A DNA stretch of 64,000 nt from Selaginella moellendorffii (Eukaryota > Streptophyta > Lycopodiopsida > Selaginellales > Selaginellaceae), in NCBI RefSeq assembly GCF_000143415.4, contig NW_003314261.1, forward strand, positions 6,485,132 through 6,549,131, written 5' to 3'. Shown one piece after another: positions 55,194-64,000 of the stretch; position 1 is the stretch's first letter; every line of letters begins with the position of its first letter. The notes under the pieces were generated by a model. The model did not search any database. It had not been told where the DNA came from and saw nothing but the letters and a program-made list of their open reading frames with translations. A program made the position numbers and the translations under genes.

Positions 55194-55788
55194 TGTAAGC
55201 TCCTGAGTTTGGACTTCCCGGGAGGTCACCCAGCCCAGTACTATTCAAACCCAAGGACGCTTAACCCCAAATATCCCAAGACCCTTAACCGATTGGAAAA
55301 GGGGGTGCACTCTTGTTCATGGGCCCTTTCCCTCTATATTTGAACCCCTATGGATCGTCTCTCAAGTCGTTCCCTTTGGTTGCTTACAATCCACCACGCT
55401 TCCCTGCAAGTTCACGCCCTCGTGAATGGAAGCTGAGAGCCGCAGCTCTCCCGAGAGCCCCGCTCTCTTGACACCCTACCCCTCGGGTCGAGCCCAGCGG
55501 GAGCAAACTGGACCAGCTAGATGTCAATCAACATGTGGTGCGATTCCCTTAGCCAACCAACAGAGTCGGACCCGAGACCGCTCAGATACCAAATGTAAGC
55601 TCCTGAGTTTGGACTTCCCGGGAGGTCACCCAGCCCAGTACTATTCAAACCCAAGGACGCTTAACCCCAAATATCCCAAGACCCTTAACCGATTGGAAAA
55701 GGGGGTGCACTCTTGTTCATGGGCCCTTTCCCTCTATATTTGAACCCCTATGGATCGTCTCTCAAGTCGTTCCCTTTGGTTGCTTACA
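55194..55788 (-). mobile_element. TRIM (miniature LTR element), 595 bp
   Basis: Two LTRs of 195 bp (55194-55388 and 55594-55788), by eye identical, starting TGTAAGCTCCTGAG and ending TTGCTTACA. The 5-bp target duplication ATATG is at 55189-55193 and 55789-55793. The internal 205 bp has TTTGGTATCTGAGCGG directly after the 5' LTR on the - strand, a Met-tRNA primer-binding site. It has no coding capacity. Identical LTRs and a clean duplication indicate a recent insertion into the older Ty3/gypsy element. Confidence 0.93.
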
Positions 55789-55793
55789 ATATG

Positions 55794-56414
55794 CTTAATA
55801 CTCCACTTTATCTCTGTATTCACCTTCACCAACCATGGCATCCCAAGAATGAAATCCACACGATGAATACCCACGAGATAAAAAGTCTCCATAAGTATGG
55901 TTTTGCCAACCAACACTTCCAGCCTCTCGACACAAGCATCAAAATGCTGAGCAGAGGTAACTGCACCTTCCACTGTGTATGGAAGAACTCCGCATGTGAC
56001 CAGGCCATGCTCCGCAACAAAGTTGTCATTGCTCCCACTATCCAGTAAAATCCACATTGGATCCCCATGGAACACATCCTCTAGCATTAAAGCTGATTCA
56101 AGTGTATCCTCTTGCTCTATCTTGTTCCACACATAGTTGAGCTAACAAGCAACAATCGAAAGTATCTTCCTCCGACCGGAATGGTCGTTCTCGTCATCCT
56201 CACACTGCATAGTTTGCAACTTTTTAGTATCTGACTTACTGTGAGAAGAAGATTGGCCATTCTTCTTGTCCTGTTGCTTGTTCTTCAACTGCGGACAATC
56301 AATCTTGTAGTGTCCAAGTTCGCCGCAATGATGACAACCCTGTCTATAATTCTTCACAAAGAACTTTTGCTTCTTGGACCCCTTTACATCCGAGGTAGTC
56401 ACCACCGACTTCAA
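55794..56414 (-). pseudogene. Zinc knuckle and protease of the Ty3/gypsy element
   Basis: 56414-56142 encodes QGCHHCGELGHYKIDCPQLK, a CX2CX4HX4C nucleocapsid knuckle, in a Lys-rich context. 56132-55826 is a retropepsin-like domain with WILLDSGSNDNFVAEHGL (catalytic Asp-Ser-Gly), followed by VDFILGMPWL, a phrase typical of this family. A stop separates the two frames. Confidence 0.85.
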
Positions 56415-57225
56415 CTTGTGATGTTTGTTCCCATCCTTATGTCCATGGCAATTATCACGACGATTCTCAACAAGAGGACTCCGCGAATGCTTACGAGATT
56501 TGTGCTTGTCATTGTCAAGTCAATGAGTTGCATCAAATAGCTCCTCCAAACTCTTTGTAAGCTGAGAATGACGCAAGTGTTGCTGCATGCTCTCACTATA
56601 TAGGCCATCAATGAAGTAAGACTTGTTTTGATCTGGATCCTTTGTTGGAACACAACTAATCAAATGAGTAAGCTTCTCAATATAGTCCCCGAGCATTATT
56701 TTCCCTTGCTAGAAGTTCTGTACAAGCATTCTCCATGTCGTAATGAGGGGCAAAACGTAAACGGAAAGCATCCTCAATGGTAGACACTAGTAGTTTCTTA
56801 TCTGCAACACGGGACTCCTCAAGCCAATTCCACCATCGAAGACTCGCATCACGCAAAACCATCAGAATAGCCACTAAAGCCTCTGCATCTAGAGTTCCCC
56901 TAACAACCAAGAACTTCTTCACATTGGCTAGCCAAGTGAGACACTCGTTCACACCACCATCACTGGAAAAAGTTGGAATCTTGAGTTGATCTACCAAAGA
57001 AGGCTTACTTGGAGCGCTATCCCGTCCAGCCTCAAGTGCCTCAACACGCCCATGCATGGTATCCATCATGCCATGCATCTCGTCTTGCATCTCTTACTGA
57101 TTTCGATTAAGGGCTTGCAGCTCATGAACCACATCTTGAATAATCCAAATCTCCACAACTTTGTCGGCACCATCGTCAGCACCACTATCGACAATAGGAT
57201 TCCAATGTTCAGCTTGGTTAACCAT
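56411..57225 (-). pseudogene. Gag of the Ty3/gypsy element
   Basis: The start at 57225 (MVNQAEHWNPIVDSGADDGA) runs to a stop after ELQALNRNQ. The frame resumes with MQDEMHGMMDTMHGRVEALE (57090), then a capsid-like part (LKIPTFSSDGGVNECLTWLA, SLRWWNWLEE) to 56677. A second broken frame runs 56653-56411. Capsid motifs are recognisable but the gene is interrupted at least twice. Confidence 0.8.
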
Positions 57226-57250
57226 TGCAACCAACCTCCTCTAATACCAA

Positions 57251-57478
57251 TGTTATGATCCGGTGCAAAAAAATAGAGATCTAGTCACCCTAGACTATGT
57301 TATACCACCTTTTGAGGTTTCTCACCACCCAACCACCCCCAAGTTACCTCAAAAGCTCCATTGCACCGTCACTCCACTGTGAGCCCTAGGGTAGGGTTTT
57401 TGTCCCTTACCCTAACATGCCTTAATATACCCTTGAGCCTCCCTTTGACCAACATTGACCACGTGGTTAAAGCTGGCA
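57251..57478 (-). repeat. 5' LTR, 228 bp
   Basis: It starts TGTTATGATCCGGTGC and ends AAAGCTGGCA on the + strand, with TG..CA termini. The primer-binding sequence (TTGGTATTAGAGG on the - strand) abuts it at 57250. It pairs with the partial LTR at 52120-52245. Confidence 0.9.
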
Positions 57479-58440
57479 ATGAGCATGACTACTAGGCCTG
57501 CCTGATCCAGCAACTATGAGCCTTTGCCCCTTATCATTTTATTGTTGTAGATATTTTTAAATCATTTAGAAATTCCTTTTGATTGCAATTTCATTTTGAT
57601 CATAGAGAGTTTATTATGGAAATAAAAGGAAAAAGAAAAATTGAGACAAAAGAAAAACTTTATGAACCTTCCAATTCTTCTGAGGAAAACAAACTTCACA
57701 AATCTTCCAAGGAAAATGTCATGCTAATCCTTAAATTTGTGGTCAAACTTGCCATAACACCCAATACAGCTTTTAGTTCTTCCCGATGCACCAGCCAAAG
57801 AGTCCTATAAATGAGTAACTGCCTCATACATACCATAAGGTATAGGCTCAAAATGTTCCCACCCTTAGACCACTGTGCCTGCTATATAGATGGCCAAGCT
57901 CTTTCTCTTTTCCTTGGTCACAAGTAGTTTGAAGTTGGGTTGCTTGAGCGTTAAGCACAGATGGCACGGAAACTTGGATGCTTCAAATGGGTTGATCTCA
58001 AACCCCTCCACCAGAAGCAGTCTGAATGAAAAACTCTTGTTCTATAGCAGATCCTTCATCTTGAAACCATTCCATGACAGTAAAACCTATAAACTTGAGC
58101 ATGAGAAAAAACAAACTTATATGTTTGGATTGTTTCTTGCCACAATTGATGGAGTACGTTGATCAGATTTTCCATTAAGTCAGATGTATGGGGACCGTCG
58201 GGCCATGGAACATGAAACCCCTGAAATGGCGAGCAGTATACAAGCACATTGCATGGAACTGAAATTGGCAAACAGTATACGAGGCGCATTTTGAAACCAA
58301 GAGAGGACTAATAGCTCATGCGCTACCGTTGCCATGAGAGACATGGATGGCAGTTCCTTCACATTCTTGCTTGCCTGTAGAATTAAGTTCGAACTTCTAT
58401 AATGCAAAAGAAATAGCTCCTAGACCTTCTCATCTGCATT
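57479..58440. other. Spacer, no supported gene
   Basis: AT-rich at first, moderately balanced later. Short open frames on both strands (for example 57583-57810 + and 58056-58289 -) show no motif I recognise. A possible decayed exon on the - strand near 57900-58000 reads EINPFEASKFPCHLCLTLKQ, but no gene structure can be built. Confidence 0.35.
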
Positions 58441-58590
58441 GAGCTATAAGGTTTTGTGTGCTTTGGCAATGTAGAGCTCGGGATCAAGTCCGGTAATAAA
58501 ACCAAGCTCCCTCGCCAGATTTTCATCCCACTGGTAAAAGCGTCTGACGAGCTTTTTAATCACGGGCTTGTTCCTGCGCATCCAAATAAT
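58441..58590 (-). pseudogene. Exon-like fragment of an unrecognised protein
   Basis: The - strand reads KPVIKKLVRRFYQWDENLAR then ELGFITGLDPELYIAKAHKTL before a TAG. It is preceded by a TTGGATGCGCAG acceptor-like site. The composition looks like real protein. There is no start, and no confident continuation upstream or downstream, so it is probably a gene remnant. I do not recognise the family. Confidence 0.3.
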
Positions 58591-59466
58591 TCAAAACCAA
58601 AATCTTACCTCGAGTAGATGAATTTTCCTAGCACTTCTAGAGTAGTATCAGATGTATAAGTCACACAACATTGCTATGCTTTTGTGTGACCACACATTGT
58701 TTCTTGCCAGGATAATCTGCTTGCTCTAGTAGAGCATTGACGCTGCAACACAATTATTTTCACTAAGCACACACACAAATCCAAGTAACATGAGAGATGG
58801 ATAACTTAATCTATTATGTCGGAGGCTTTTAACACGATAAACTAAACTATCCATATTTAAAAAAATTGATACACTAAAACAACCATTTTTTTTTTTTTTT
58901 TTGTCAGCAGGTATGCAACAAAAGACAATAGTCCATAAAGTCGCTCGAAAGTAACATCAGAAGGATCAAAATGGAGGAGACTCTGGCTTGACAGAGACTC
59001 TTGTTTAGAACCTAGCCTAGAACTCGAATCTTACCCTACTTAGGTCACGAACCATAGAAATTATATTTATAAAGGAGGCTCAAGTTAAGGAAGCGTTATT
59101 AAAGTTTGAGACACACCTGTGATAAAATGTACGTATCATAAAAAGTATGGCATGAAGGCGTGTAGAACCAGAGAAAAGCTGAATCCAGGCAGTGAAGGCA
59201 GGCGCGCGGCGCGATCAGGGCGAGGTATGTGAGCATTCTCCAGGTTTTCTTGCAATGGAAATACGCTGCCAGGGTCGATTGGCATGGATTTCGAGGTCTA
59301 GAGCATGCATTCTAGGGGAATGAAGCAGCATTTGCTTGTAGATCTTCCATTTCTAGCGTTTCTTGCCCTGGGCACACGGATTTCCCTAGCTTGTTCTACG
59401 TTTTGCTCTACCATTTCGATTTCCTGGTACTATGGAAGTTCTAAACGTTTCGTTTAGATTTTCAGG
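58591..59466. other. Spacer with poly-T tract
   Basis: No gene is seen. A run of 15 or more T lies at about 58886-58902. GC content rises after about 59150, approaching the next gene; the 5' UTR and promoter of that gene probably lie at 59200-59466. Confidence 0.4.
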
Positions 59467-60380
59467 ATGGCGCCAGTGTATGCAAGTCCAATCTCCATTC
59501 CAGCAGACGATCAGGCAGGCGCCGTAGCTGTTCCAGCCTACACTCCTCCGCCTTTGCCGACCGCCAGGCAAGTCAGTGGAGTGCAAGTAAGATGAGTTTC
59601 TATGGCAAGATTGCTCGACTGGGAGTCGGCGTGGGAAGGAAGGACGCTTGTATCGTCCTTGTTGAGGGCGGAGTGGGAAGGCTGGTAAGAAAGGGCCACG
59701 AATATTGCGTCGTCGCAGCTAGAAACTACTTCGAGGATCAGCACGAGGATAATGGCTGCACCTGCCTTCAAAGTGGCTAGAACTAAGTCACCGGGTGCCT
59801 TGCGCATCTGCTCAGGGATTCTGCCTGCAGAACTTTTATGCTTTGTCATTCCGAAGCATGAAGTACGACGGGGTGATGGACAGAATGCCTCTTATAAGAC
59901 CGCTACTAGAACTCCATGACTGCCCTGTCGAGTTCTGGCAAATCGCAAAGCTCGCTGGTATAATGGACGTGCTCGTGTCCACCGAATGCAGATTTCTCTG
60001 CGATCTGGAACATGACAAGCAGGTTTGCACGACGCTTGTATCGGGAAATAACGATGCTGCAGCAGACTCGATACGGGCAATTAGGTATAGATCTGCAGAC
60101 GGTGAAATCCTGACCATGCAGGACAAGTTTCCGAAACGCCCTCTGTCTCACTCAGATGTTGATGCTCCCGGCTTTCCGGAGGACTATCTCTGACGAGTAC
60201 AAGATGCTGTCCAATATTCAGCTCCGGCTTTTGGTTATGCCTCCTCAGTTGAAGCCGATGCATCATCCTCGTCACTTTTGGAAGCAGCATTCCCTGGACA
60301 AGGTCATGGGCTTCATCATAGTTGATGCAGCGAATGTGGCAGAGCTGATGAAACTGCAGCGACATTCCTTGGGGCAATGA
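59467..60380 (+). CDS. Unrecognised + strand gene, exon structure uncertain
   Basis: I do not recognise the product. A likely first exon starts at 59467 (MAPVYASPISIPADDQAGAV, Pro/Ala-rich, ending QVSGVQ before GTAAGA). A later block at 59850-60190 reads SMKYDGVMDRMPLIRPLLEL, CPVEFWQIAKLAGIMDVLVS and VCTTLVSGNNDAAADSIRAI. A third, in another frame, reads YKMLSNIQLRLLVMPPQLKP and GFIIVDAANVAELMKLQRHS, ending at 60380. The frames do not join cleanly in my reading, so either introns are missed or the gene is decaying. GC content matches the host genes rather than transposons. Confidence 0.35.
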
Positions 60381-60793
60381 ATACTGGTGATAGGCTCAAA
60401 AGGAAATTCAGATCTGTGAGACAGTTTGTAAGTGCAGCTCCCTCCATTCAACGGCTAAGTTGCGAGATCTATTAGCTCAAAATTCAGTCCATGCTTACTG
60501 CTTACTTTGTGAAGCTCGCTCTTTACTGAGTCTCCATGCTCACCTCTCATTTCAGCCTCTTCTCAGGCCACGAGTGTGGCATTGCTGCTTGGTAAAGCGT
60601 ATGCTTGTCCTGTTGTTTTTCAGCAAGTTTGATTGGTAAGAGCTTGTATTATACCCACAGAAGCGAAGTCACCATCACCCGTGCCACTTATTCGGTAGCA
60701 AGTCACCAAAACCTTGAACTTATCATACAAAGCCCCACTGTTGCTGTTAGCCAGGAATCTTTTCTCACTCTGGTCAATCAAGTGATCATTTCC
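60381..60793. other. Intergenic, no gene seen
   Basis: 413 bp between the unrecognised + gene and the 3' end of the nucleoporin-like - gene. It probably carries both 3' UTRs. No other feature is supported. Confidence 0.4.
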
Positions 60794-62746
60794 TCACCTC
60801 ATTCGTTTTGCGGACTTTTTTCTCTTTGATATCTTCTCCGGTCCAGCAACAACTGAGAAGCCGCCATTAGATGAATTAGGAGGATTGCTATCTGGAGGAG
60901 CGGGTGATTGAGCTCCTACCAAGAACTTCTCCGACTTCGCTTCGAACAGGGAGTGTTCCTTTTCTTTTGCCGGATCAAAAGCCACCGAGATCGTCTTCTT
61001 CCCATCGTCATCACCTCGTGCTGCTAAGAATCTGCTAGAACTGCCGGCCTCGAAACCGCTCGCGGAGGGAGAAGAAGTTAGCGATGGAGCTCCACCACCA
61101 CCAAAGTTCCCCTCGAGAATAGAGCTAGCTTTCTCGACCCGTGCAGCGAACTTGTCGATATCGGAGGCTGTCCCATTGGCAAATGAAACCGTAACGCTTC
61201 TGGTCTTGGTCTGATCCCTGCTGACAACCAAGACTTAAGAGCTGCTGGAGTTTAGAAAAAGGAATACCTTGTGATGACGGAGGGGGGCGATGGTATCTTT
61301 GGTGTTGGCGGCTCTGGACCAGAGCGAGAGCGTGTTGAAGGAAATGTGAAACTCGAAGAAGTTGACAATCCAGTCAGCGGCGCCAAGCCACCACGCTTCG
61401 TCTGGAGTAGCAACACAACGGTTACGAAATGGTCGCACTGGAAATGAAGAAAGAATGATAGATACTTGCCTTGTAAAGGGGTGGATTCTCTGGAACTGTA
61501 TCTGTCGAAGAAAGCACATTTTCTGCCGCCGTAACTCTTTTTCCAGAAGAAACCCTGCTCGCTTCGGTGGTTTTTCTCGCGTCAAGGTCCCTGAAAGGAC
61601 TTTTCTCCAGTGTGTCAAGGATTCTCCCAGCAGTGCGCGTTGATTGACTAGGCGCGGACAGCTTGAAACCTGTCCTCTCTTTTGTCTTGCGGAAGCAAGT
61701 CAAGTCCATCGAGTCGGCATGAGGCTTCCTCTTTTGCGCAACGCTCGGCAGGATACTTGGACCTCTAAAACTCATCGAACCAGTCGGTGAGAGATCCTTC
61801 GTGCCACGCGCCAAAGGCGAAGAGTTTTCGGCACTATCCCGCTTCTTCAAAAGCTGCAAAGAAAGCGTAGCGTAGAATTTATCCAAGCAGAGAATGTAAA
61901 ATACATTACCTCGCGACCACCTGAGATTGGAACCTGAATCGGCGTCCACCGCTGAGCTCGAGACACACTAGTAGACGGCTTGCTTACATGCTCGTCCCCG
62001 TAAAACCTCGATCTGATGAGCTTGATGTAGCGCTCACATTGCTCCCTGTGCCGCACAAAGTTACTTCGTGATTGAAAAAAAAGAAGAAACTACCTTGTGA
62101 GCTCCTTTTCAACAAGAATGCTCTCAAGGTCATCAGCTTCCACAGGATCACAGGGACCATTCTCGACCCTGACAGGATCACACGGCCCATTCTCAAGCCG
62201 GGCATCGTCACGATCATCCTTAGCCACCTTCACAGCGAGAAACAATAAACTAGTAAAGGAAAGAAAAAGAAAAACCAAGAAGAAAAAAACCAGACTACCT
62301 GCTCGTTCGAAGGGAACGCTAGTTCCAAAGAAGGTATATCATCGCCAGTTCCATCCAGTTCCACTTCTGCAAGATCAAACCGCAACTTCACAGAAACCCA
62401 AAAGAGATCAAACAAACCCACCAGCATTTGGCCGAGGAGGAGCTGCGATAGCCGGAGCTTGGCGCTTGAACAGTGAAGTGTACAAAAATGTAGCACTCTT
62501 GGTTAGAATCCTAGATGCCGAGCCTACAATTCTGCCTCCAATCCATCCTTCCTTGCTCTCCGCGAGCGCTGCCGCCTGCCTGGGATGCCTTGCGGCTGCC
62601 GCTGGCCTCTCATACGGCGTGCTAATCCTCGCGCTGGACGAAGAACCTTTCTTGAGCTTGAGCTTGCTGCTACTACCGCCGCTACCCGCGTAAGGCGTCC
62701 TATCCCCTACCTCCGGCGGCGCCATGGACGATTCATGCCCTTCCAT
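60794..62746 (-). CDS. NUP1/NUP136-like nuclear basket nucleoporin
   Basis: This is probably the plant-specific nuclear pore basket protein. Exon 1 (62746 to about 62423) has KLKLKKGSSSSARISTPYER (the 'TPY.RP' motif) and GWIGGRIVGSASRILTKSAT. Exon 2 is EVELDGTGDDIPSLELAFPS. Exon 3 ends DLESILVEKELT and joins REQCERYIKLIRSRF, the conserved 'LL..K.F.R.E...L..II.SR' block of the family. The next exon has RGPSILPSVAQKRKPHADSM and TRTAGRILDTLEKSPFRDLD. The last exon (61231-60794) has KKTISVAFDPAKEKEHSLFE and a basic tail, KISKRKKSAKRMR. The protein is short for the family and has few FG repeats, so exons may be missed between 61260 and 61500. Introns are about 50-90 bp. An alternative start at 62725 is possible. 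Confidence 0.65.
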
Positions 62747-62967
62747 GAAGAACCGCGATTGATCTGGCGCTCATGGCGCGCGTGGAGTAGGAGGCATCGC
62801 GCGCCACCGTGCTAAAACCCTAGCTCCTCACAAATGACTAAACCACTCACAATGCGATCAATCGAAACAAAGAGACGCCGTTGGATCGAACAATAGAAGC
62901 CCTAAAACCCTAAAAGGAATGGGGGCAATTTAACCCACGGGTAAAAAGTTATGTACAAATAACTTTG

Positions 62968-63966
62968 TCAAAATGGAAGGGGGCCTAATCTAGGCCGTCC
63001 GCTTCCGTATCTAAAATCATCTCCAATCTTCGTCCTCTTTAGATAGCTCGCGATGGGCTGAATCCCACTGTCCTCCACCAGCATCGCCACGGCCTCTGGA
63101 GTATCAGGCCCAAAATCTGTCAGCCGAGGCCCCCAGTAGTGGTTCATCCTCATCTCCTCCTCCTCCGCCACGATCGTCGCCCCAATCCTCATCACAAACT
63201 TGTGTGGATCGAAGGTCGTCACGCCCTCGGTCAGCGCTGGCCGAAAGATCGGCTTCTGGCGGCTATGGAATCCCGGGATCGTGCCCTCGCTCTCGCGCTT
63301 CCTCCTCTGGTAGCGCTCGATCACCCAGTTCCCCGGATCGCCCATTGGATTCCCCATGAAAAGCATACACTGTAACAAGATCTGGGACACCTCGCTCGTG
63401 CCTGTCGTTCGCAAAAATCTGGCCAAAAATCCCGGATTCGTGTCCGTGGGCGAGAATGGGTACTCGTCCACATCCATCTCGATCGCCCAGACGCCGGATC
63501 GATTGTAGTTCGCGAGGAAATGGGCGTAGGAATTGTCCTGCTCGTAGTGGAAATCCGAGCCCTCGAGCTTGGGGAAGAGCGAGTAGAAGCGGTGGTATGT
63601 GAGAGCGCCGGATTCCACATATGGCCGGAGACTTTCTTCCTGGGACTCGGATTCATCGTGGGCGGTGTCATACCAGTAGATGTGCTCCACCCCTGCGCTG
63701 CCCATGTAATCGATCCACTGCCGGCATTCGAAAGACGTGATGTTGAACAGATCCGCCGCAAACACCCTGTTGAAGATCACTGCGACGAGGAAGAATCCAT
63801 CGCGCTTGTGTCCTTTGATCGAGGGGGCGCCCGAATCGCTCCCAAAGTGGACGATTAAGCCCGCAAGAAATATCAGCCATGCTACCAAGAGAAGTAAGCA
63901 TTTTCTGCCTAAATCGCCGCAGCCATTGCCATGCCAAGACGATCGTCCCGGGGAGAATCGCGCCAT
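62968..63966 (-). CDS. Glycosyltransferase family 92 (DUF23) protein
   Basis: A single-exon, 332-residue, type II membrane protein of the Golgi glycosyltransferase kind. A transmembrane anchor lies at residues 23-41 (CLLLLVAWLIFLAGLIVHF). The catalytic domain has CRQWIDYMGSAGVEHIYWYD (81-100), GALTYHRFYSLFPKLEGSDF (about 120-139) and the acidic metal-binding-type motif AIEMDVDEYPF (161-171). FDPHKFVMRIGA then follows, with a late MRMNHYWGPRLTDFG block. The family (DUF23/GT92) is known to transfer galactose in several organisms; the substrate here is unknown. It begins 34 bp from the window's end and is tail-to-head with the nucleoporin-like gene. The C terminus (RYGSGRPRLGPLPF) looks complete. 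Confidence 0.8.
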   Translation of the reverse strand: MARFSPGRSSWHGNGCGDLGRKCLLLLVAWLIFLAGLIVHFGSDSGAPSIKGHKRDGFFLVAVIFNRVFAADLFNITSFECRQWIDYMGSAGVEHIYWYDTAHDESESQEESLRPYVESGALTYHRFYSLFPKLEGSDFHYEQDNSYAHFLANYNRSGVWAIEMDVDEYPFSPTDTNPGFLARFLRTTGTSEVSQILLQCMLFMGNPMGDPGNWVIERYQRRKRESEGTIPGFHSRQKPIFRPALTEGVTTFDPHKFVMRIGATIVAEEEEMRMNHYWGPRLTDFGPDTPEAVAMLVEDSGIQPIASYLKRTKIGDDFRYGSGRPRLGPLPF

Positions 63967-64000
63967 AGCTGCTAGCTTGCGCTCGTGCGATGGATCGATA

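Larger units (their letters stand above)
52120..57478 (-). mobile_element. Second-family Ty3/gypsy retrotransposon with nested TRIM
   Basis: The - strand element in order: 5' LTR 57478-57251; primer-binding sequence TGGTATTAGAGG (initiator Met-tRNA type) next to it; gag from 57225 with QVRHSFTPP-region frames 57090-56411; CCHC zinc knuckle; protease; RT; RNase H; integrase with GPY/F-type end; purine-rich tract; 3' LTR ending at 52245. The frames are broken by several stops and shifts. A 595-bp TRIM sits between protease and RT. It differs from the family at 540 and 12442 in LTR and protein sequence. Confidence 0.88.

Noticed and set aside
55194-55788. Simple 400-bp-spaced direct duplication
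   Set aside because: The 5-bp target duplication, TG..CA ends and primer-binding site show a TRIM, not a tandem duplication.
1-64000. tRNA, rRNA and other structured RNA genes
   Set aside because: I looked for tRNA-like cloverleaf words and rRNA phrases and saw none; this was not an exhaustive computation.

Overview
The window looks like nuclear DNA of a land plant with a compact intron style: almost every intron I can place is about 38 to 60 bp. Host genes include a POB1/LRB-type BTB protein, a NUP1/NUP136-like nucleoporin, a DEK_C/CHZ histone chaperone and a PPR remnant. Very short introns with heavy nested-transposon content suggest a lycophyte such as Selaginella. That name is an inference, not something the sequence proves. 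Two assembly gaps (16569-16668, 51520-52119) interrupt it.

Layout. 540-2939 is a decayed Ty3/gypsy copy. 3000-11139 is a host gene island: a SNAPIN-like gene (-), a POB1/LRB-like BTB gene (-), a HIRIP3-like DEK_C/CHZ gene (+), a PPR pseudogene (+) and an unrecognised multi-exon gene (-). 12442 to about 49828 is one old Ty3/gypsy element of the same family on the - strand, split by later insertions: a 6 kb AT-rich TIR element (14108-20138, 10-bp target duplication) and a 26.5 kb composite (22500-48985). 52120-57478 is another Ty3/gypsy element (-) carrying a 595-bp TRIM. 59467-63966 is host again: an unrecognised gene, a NUP1/NUP136-like gene (-) and a GT92 glycosyltransferase gene (-).

The centre is the striking part. 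A large DNA transposon (copy A, about 13.6 kb) has a second copy of the same family (copy B, 12.85 kb) inserted into it in the opposite orientation. B sits eight codons before the stop of A's big gene, so the locus is a near-symmetrical inverted repeat of about 26 kb. Both copies share terminal inverted repeats starting AAGCTCTATTTCGTTAAA, and each has a 4-bp target duplication (AATG for A, GTTG for B). Each carries two divergently transcribed multi-exon genes reading out toward the ends. One is a putative RNase H-fold transposase of the uncharacterised 'DN..ENKN / GHTHED.D' family. The other is a large protein that starts with a ParB N-terminal-like domain, passes through basic and very acidic linkers, and ends in an FCP1-like HAD phosphatase domain.

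Both copies are peppered with a 22-bp palindrome (ATGGCRTGWGG followed by its reverse complement). I count at least 32 good copies, confined to the element. They lie in introns, untranslated and subterminal DNA, and in frame inside exons. Some introns are little more than one palindrome between splice sites, the shortest being 38 bp. A ParB-like protein together with many dispersed palindromes in one mobile element is, to me, the possible undescribed system. Neither copy is intact: A has nonsense mutations and a frameshift in its genes; B has lost transposase exon 1 and has two 1-bp indels in the big gene.
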